Assembly (NCBI GenBank): GCA_964035545.1 | Contig: CAXIUT010000183.1 | Location: 124,001-188,000, forward strand | DNA: 64,000 bases | Source of the DNA: Bugula neritina | Taxonomy: Eukaryota; Bryozoa; Gymnolaemata; Cheilostomatida; Bugulidae | Direction: 5' to 3' | In this document: positions 61,385-64,000 of the stretch, piece by piece | Layout of the letters: each line of letters opens with the position of its first letter | How positions within the stretch are numbered: the stretch's first letter is position 1 | Notes under the pieces: generated by a model | Seen by the model: only the letters and a program-made list of their open reading frames with translations | What the model was told of the DNA's origin: nothing | The model's database searches: none | Program-made: the position numbers and the translations under genes

Positions 61385-64000
61385 CTGAAATAAACTGCAA
61401 CACACTGAAATACAGCGCAAAATACTACAACATACTGAAATACACTGTAACATATTGAAATACACTGCAACACTTTGAAATATACTGCAACATACCGAAA
61501 TATATGGTAAACTACTATAATATACTGTAACACTTTGAGAAATAGTGCAACACACTGAAATATACTCTGACACATTGCAATATACTGTAACATACTGAAA
61601 TATGCTGTAGCACACTGAAATACATTGCAACTCACTGAAATATACTGCAACATACTGAAATACACTGTAACATATTGAAAAATACTGCAACATACTGCAA
61701 CATACTGAAATACACTGTAACATACTGAAATACATTGCAAAATACTACAACATACTGAAATACACTGTAACACATTGGAATATACTACAACATACCTAAA
61801 TATCCGGTAATATACTGAAATATACTGTAACACATTGAAAAATACTGCAACATACTGAAATACACTGCGACCCACTGAAATACATCGCAAAATACTACAA
61901 CATACTGAAATGCACTGTAACATATTGAAATACACTGCAACACATTGAAATATACTGCAACCTACAGAAATAGGTGGTAAACTACTGAAATATACTGTAA
62001 CACATTGAAAAATACTGCAACATACTGAAATGTACTGCAACATACTGAAATACACTGCTAGATACTGAAATGTACTGCAACATACTGCAACATTCTGAAA
62101 TACACTGTAACATACTGAAATACACTGCAACAAACCACAACATATTGAAATACACTGCAACACATTGAAATAGACTGCAACCTACCTAAATATACGGTAA
62201 TATACCGAAAAAAAAACTGTAACAGATTGAAAAATTCTGCAACATACTGAAATAAACTTCAACACACTGAAATACACCGCAAAATACTACAACATACTGA
62301 AATACACTGTAACATATTGAAATACACTGCAACACTTTGAAATATACTGCAACATACCGAAATATATGGTAAACTACTAAAATATACTGTAACACTTTGA
62401 AAAATAGTGCAACATACTGAAATATACTGCGACACTTTGCAATGTACTGTAACATACTGAAATATGCTGTAGCACACTGAAATACACTGCAACTCACTGA
62501 AATATACTGCAACATATTGAAATACACTGCAACATCCTACAACATGCTAAAATACACTGTAACATATTGAAATACACTACAACACATTGAAATATACTGC
62601 AACATACCGGAATATATGGTAAACTACTGAAATATACTGTAACACACTGAAAAATACTGCAACATACTGAAATATACTGCGACACATTGCAATATACTGC
62701 AACATACCAAAATATATGGTAAACTACTGAAATATACTTTAACACATTGAAAAATACTGCAACATACTGAAATATACTGTAACACACTGAAATATACTGC
62801 AACAAACTGAAATACACTGTAACATACTGAAATAAACTGCAACATACCAAAATATATGGTAAACTACTGAAATATACTTTAACACATTGAAAAATACTGC
62901 AACATACTAAAATATACTGTAACACACTGCAAGATACTGCAACATACCGAAATACACTGTAACATACTGAAACACACTGCAACATACTGCATTATACCGA
63001 CATACACTGGAACATATTGAAATACACTGCAACATCCTACAACATGCTGAAATACACTGTAACATATTGAAATACACTGCAACACAATGAAATATACTGC
63101 AACATACCAAAATATATGGTAAACTACTGAAATATACTTTAACACATTGAAAAATACTGCAATATACTGAAATATACTGTAACACACTGAAATATACTTC
63201 AACATACTGAAATACACTGTAACATACTGAAATAAACTGCAACATACTGAAATACACTGCAACATCCTACAACATACTGAATTACACTGTAACATATTGA
63301 AATACACTGCAACACATTGAAAAATACTGCAACATACCGAAATATATGGTAAACTATTGAATTATACTGTAACACATTGAAAAATACTGAAACACACTGA
63401 AATTTACTCTGACACAATGCAATATACTGTAACATACTGAAATATGCTGTAGCACACTGAAATACACTGCAACTCACTGAAATATACTGCAACATACTGA
63501 AAAACACTGTAACATATTGAAACATACTGCAACATACTACAACATATTGAAATACACTGCAACACATTGAAATATACTGCAACATACCTAAATATCCGGT
63601 AATATACTGAAATATACTGTAACACATTGAAAAATATTGCAACATACTGAAATACACTGCAACCCACTGAAATACATCGCAAAAGACTACAACATACTGA
63701 AATATACTGTAACACACTGAAATATACTGCAACATACTGAAATACACTGAAACATACTGAAATAAACTGCAATATACCAAAATATATGGTAAACTACTGA
63801 AATATACTGTAACACACTGAAAAATACTGCAACATACTGAAATATACTGCGACACATTGCAATATACTGCAACATATCAAAATATATGGTAAACTACTGA
63901 AATACACTTTAACACATTGAAAATTACTGCAACATACTGAAATATACTGTAACACACTGAAATATCCTGCAACAAACTGAAATACACTGTAACATATTGA
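61385..64000. repeat. HOR copy, truncated by window end
   Basis: Matches 57,671 onward at offset 3,714, then 3,854, up to the last base. It contains one A-tract (62,208, class IIb), paired at 862 bp with 61,346 just upstream. There is no sign of an array boundary. Differences such as CATATCAAAATATATGG near 63,873 (for CATACCAAAAT) are single substitutions. Confidence 0.83.

Larger units (their letters stand above)
2238..62219. repeat. A-tract module: short inverted repeat + A9, 29 copies
   Basis: Each module reads TACCTAAATATA, CGGTA-ATA-TACCG (5-bp arms, 3-nt loop), A9, CTGTAACAG. A-runs start at, class I (preceded by CAACATACCT, followed downstream by ACAGCGC): 2263, 5815, 10617, 14281, 20365, 24139, 28281, 31815, 34319, 38460, 45038, 50794, 54648, 55730, 61346. 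Class II (preceded by CAACCTACCT, followed by ACACCGC): 11349, 15143, 21227, 29013, 32547, 39192, 41224, 42876, 45770, 47802, 51656, 56462, 58494, 62208. Class IIa (AAACTGCAACAC) always follows class I by 732 bp. Class IIb (AAACTTCAACAC) follows by 862 bp or stands alone. The stem precedes A, not T, on the plus strand, so it is not a standard intrinsic terminator. Listed as one entry spanning first to last copy. Confidence 0.9.
1..64000. repeat. Satellite array, 20-bp unit (2 x 10 bp), no flanks
   Basis: The complete window consists of degenerate copies of a 20-bp unit, ACTGAAATATACTGCAACAT, itself a doublet of two 10-bp halves (ACTGAAATAY and ACTGYAACAY). Common variants are ATTG for ACTG, GAAAAAT for GAAATAT, TGTAAC or TGCGAC for TGCAAC, and ACAC for ACAT. 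Units are grouped into kilobase-scale higher-order repeats described separately. No stretch over about 40 bp departs from the pattern, so there is no single-copy spacer, mobile element or RNA gene. The array is open at both ends and its true size is unknown. Hierarchical organisation of this kind is typical of eukaryotic satellite DNA; that assignment is inference. I saw no telomere-type repeat (TTAGGG or TTTAGGG) and no CENP-B-box-like motif. The family itself is not one I recognise. Confidence 0.97.

Noticed and set aside
1-64000. CRISPR array
   Set aside because: Although short repeats recur, there are no unique spacers between identical repeats; all sequence between them is the same degenerate unit, and no cas gene is present.
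1-64000. Telomeric or CENP-B-box satellite
   Set aside because: No TTAGGG/TTTAGGG-type runs and no sequence resembling the CENP-B box were seen. A centromeric role cannot be excluded but has no motif support.
1-64000. Assembly artefact producing the whole pattern
   Set aside because: Copies differ by nested, shared and private substitutions in a consistent order, which a simple assembler duplication would not give. Copy numbers may still be wrong and need long-read confirmation.
1-64000. Bacterial or phage origin
   Set aside because: No coding density, ribosome-binding sites or any recognisable gene in 64 kb; a satellite of this size is not expected in a prokaryotic genome.

Overview
The whole window is one continuous tandem-repeat (satellite) array. 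I find no gene, RNA gene, transposon, CRISPR array or non-repeat flank, and the array runs off both ends. The basic unit is 20 bp, ACTGAAATATACTGCAACAT, made of two related 10-bp halves (ACTGAAATAY + ACTGYAACAY). The consensus is 30% GC and strongly strand-asymmetric (9 A, 5 T, 4 C, 2 G on the + strand). An array of this size and hierarchy points to eukaryotic heterochromatin (centromeric, pericentromeric, subtelomeric or B-chromosome type). The species cannot be read from the sequence and I do not recognise the satellite family.

There are four levels of structure. (1) A 10/20-bp register. (2) A recurrent imperfect palindrome, TACC-N9-GGTA, roughly every 100-330 bp where I traced it. (3) A rarer module of a 5-bp inverted repeat followed by A9, present 29 times, in two classes often paired 732 or 862 bp apart. 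(4) Higher-order repeats (HORs) with a dominant period of 3,854 bp; several other periods can be traced to deletions from, or recombination between, these.

Layout: about 0.2-6.9 kb, two HOR copies with a 3,552-bp period, the first with internal deletions; 6.4-9.9 kb, an exact-length 1,760-bp tandem duplication; 9.9-11.8 kb, a linking segment; 11.8-24.0 kb, a 6,084-bp tandem duplication; 23.4-29.2 kb and 33.6-39.4 kb, two copies of a segment about 10.18 kb apart, each carrying a nested 390-bp duplication; 26.2-33.5 kb, two tandem HORs (3,534 and 3,784 bp), with a third at 36.4-40.2 kb; 38.1-42.6, 44.9-49.3 and 55.3-59.9 kb, three copies of a block of about 4.5 kb sharing one internal recombination breakpoint; 47.0-55.4 kb, a 3,854-bp HOR iterated 2.2 times; 57.7-64.0 kb, a further HOR pair, cut by the window end.

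The many open frames, all on the minus strand, are an arithmetic by-product. Twenty bp is not a multiple of three, so every minus frame reads the same 60-bp/20-residue cycle without a stop, whereas every plus frame meets TGA each 60 bp. I treat none as a gene. The most notable observation is that the 10-bp register is kept through all 64 kb. Every register change I can find is explained by the 29 A-tract modules (+2 each, one +1) and a single 2-bp deletion near 361.
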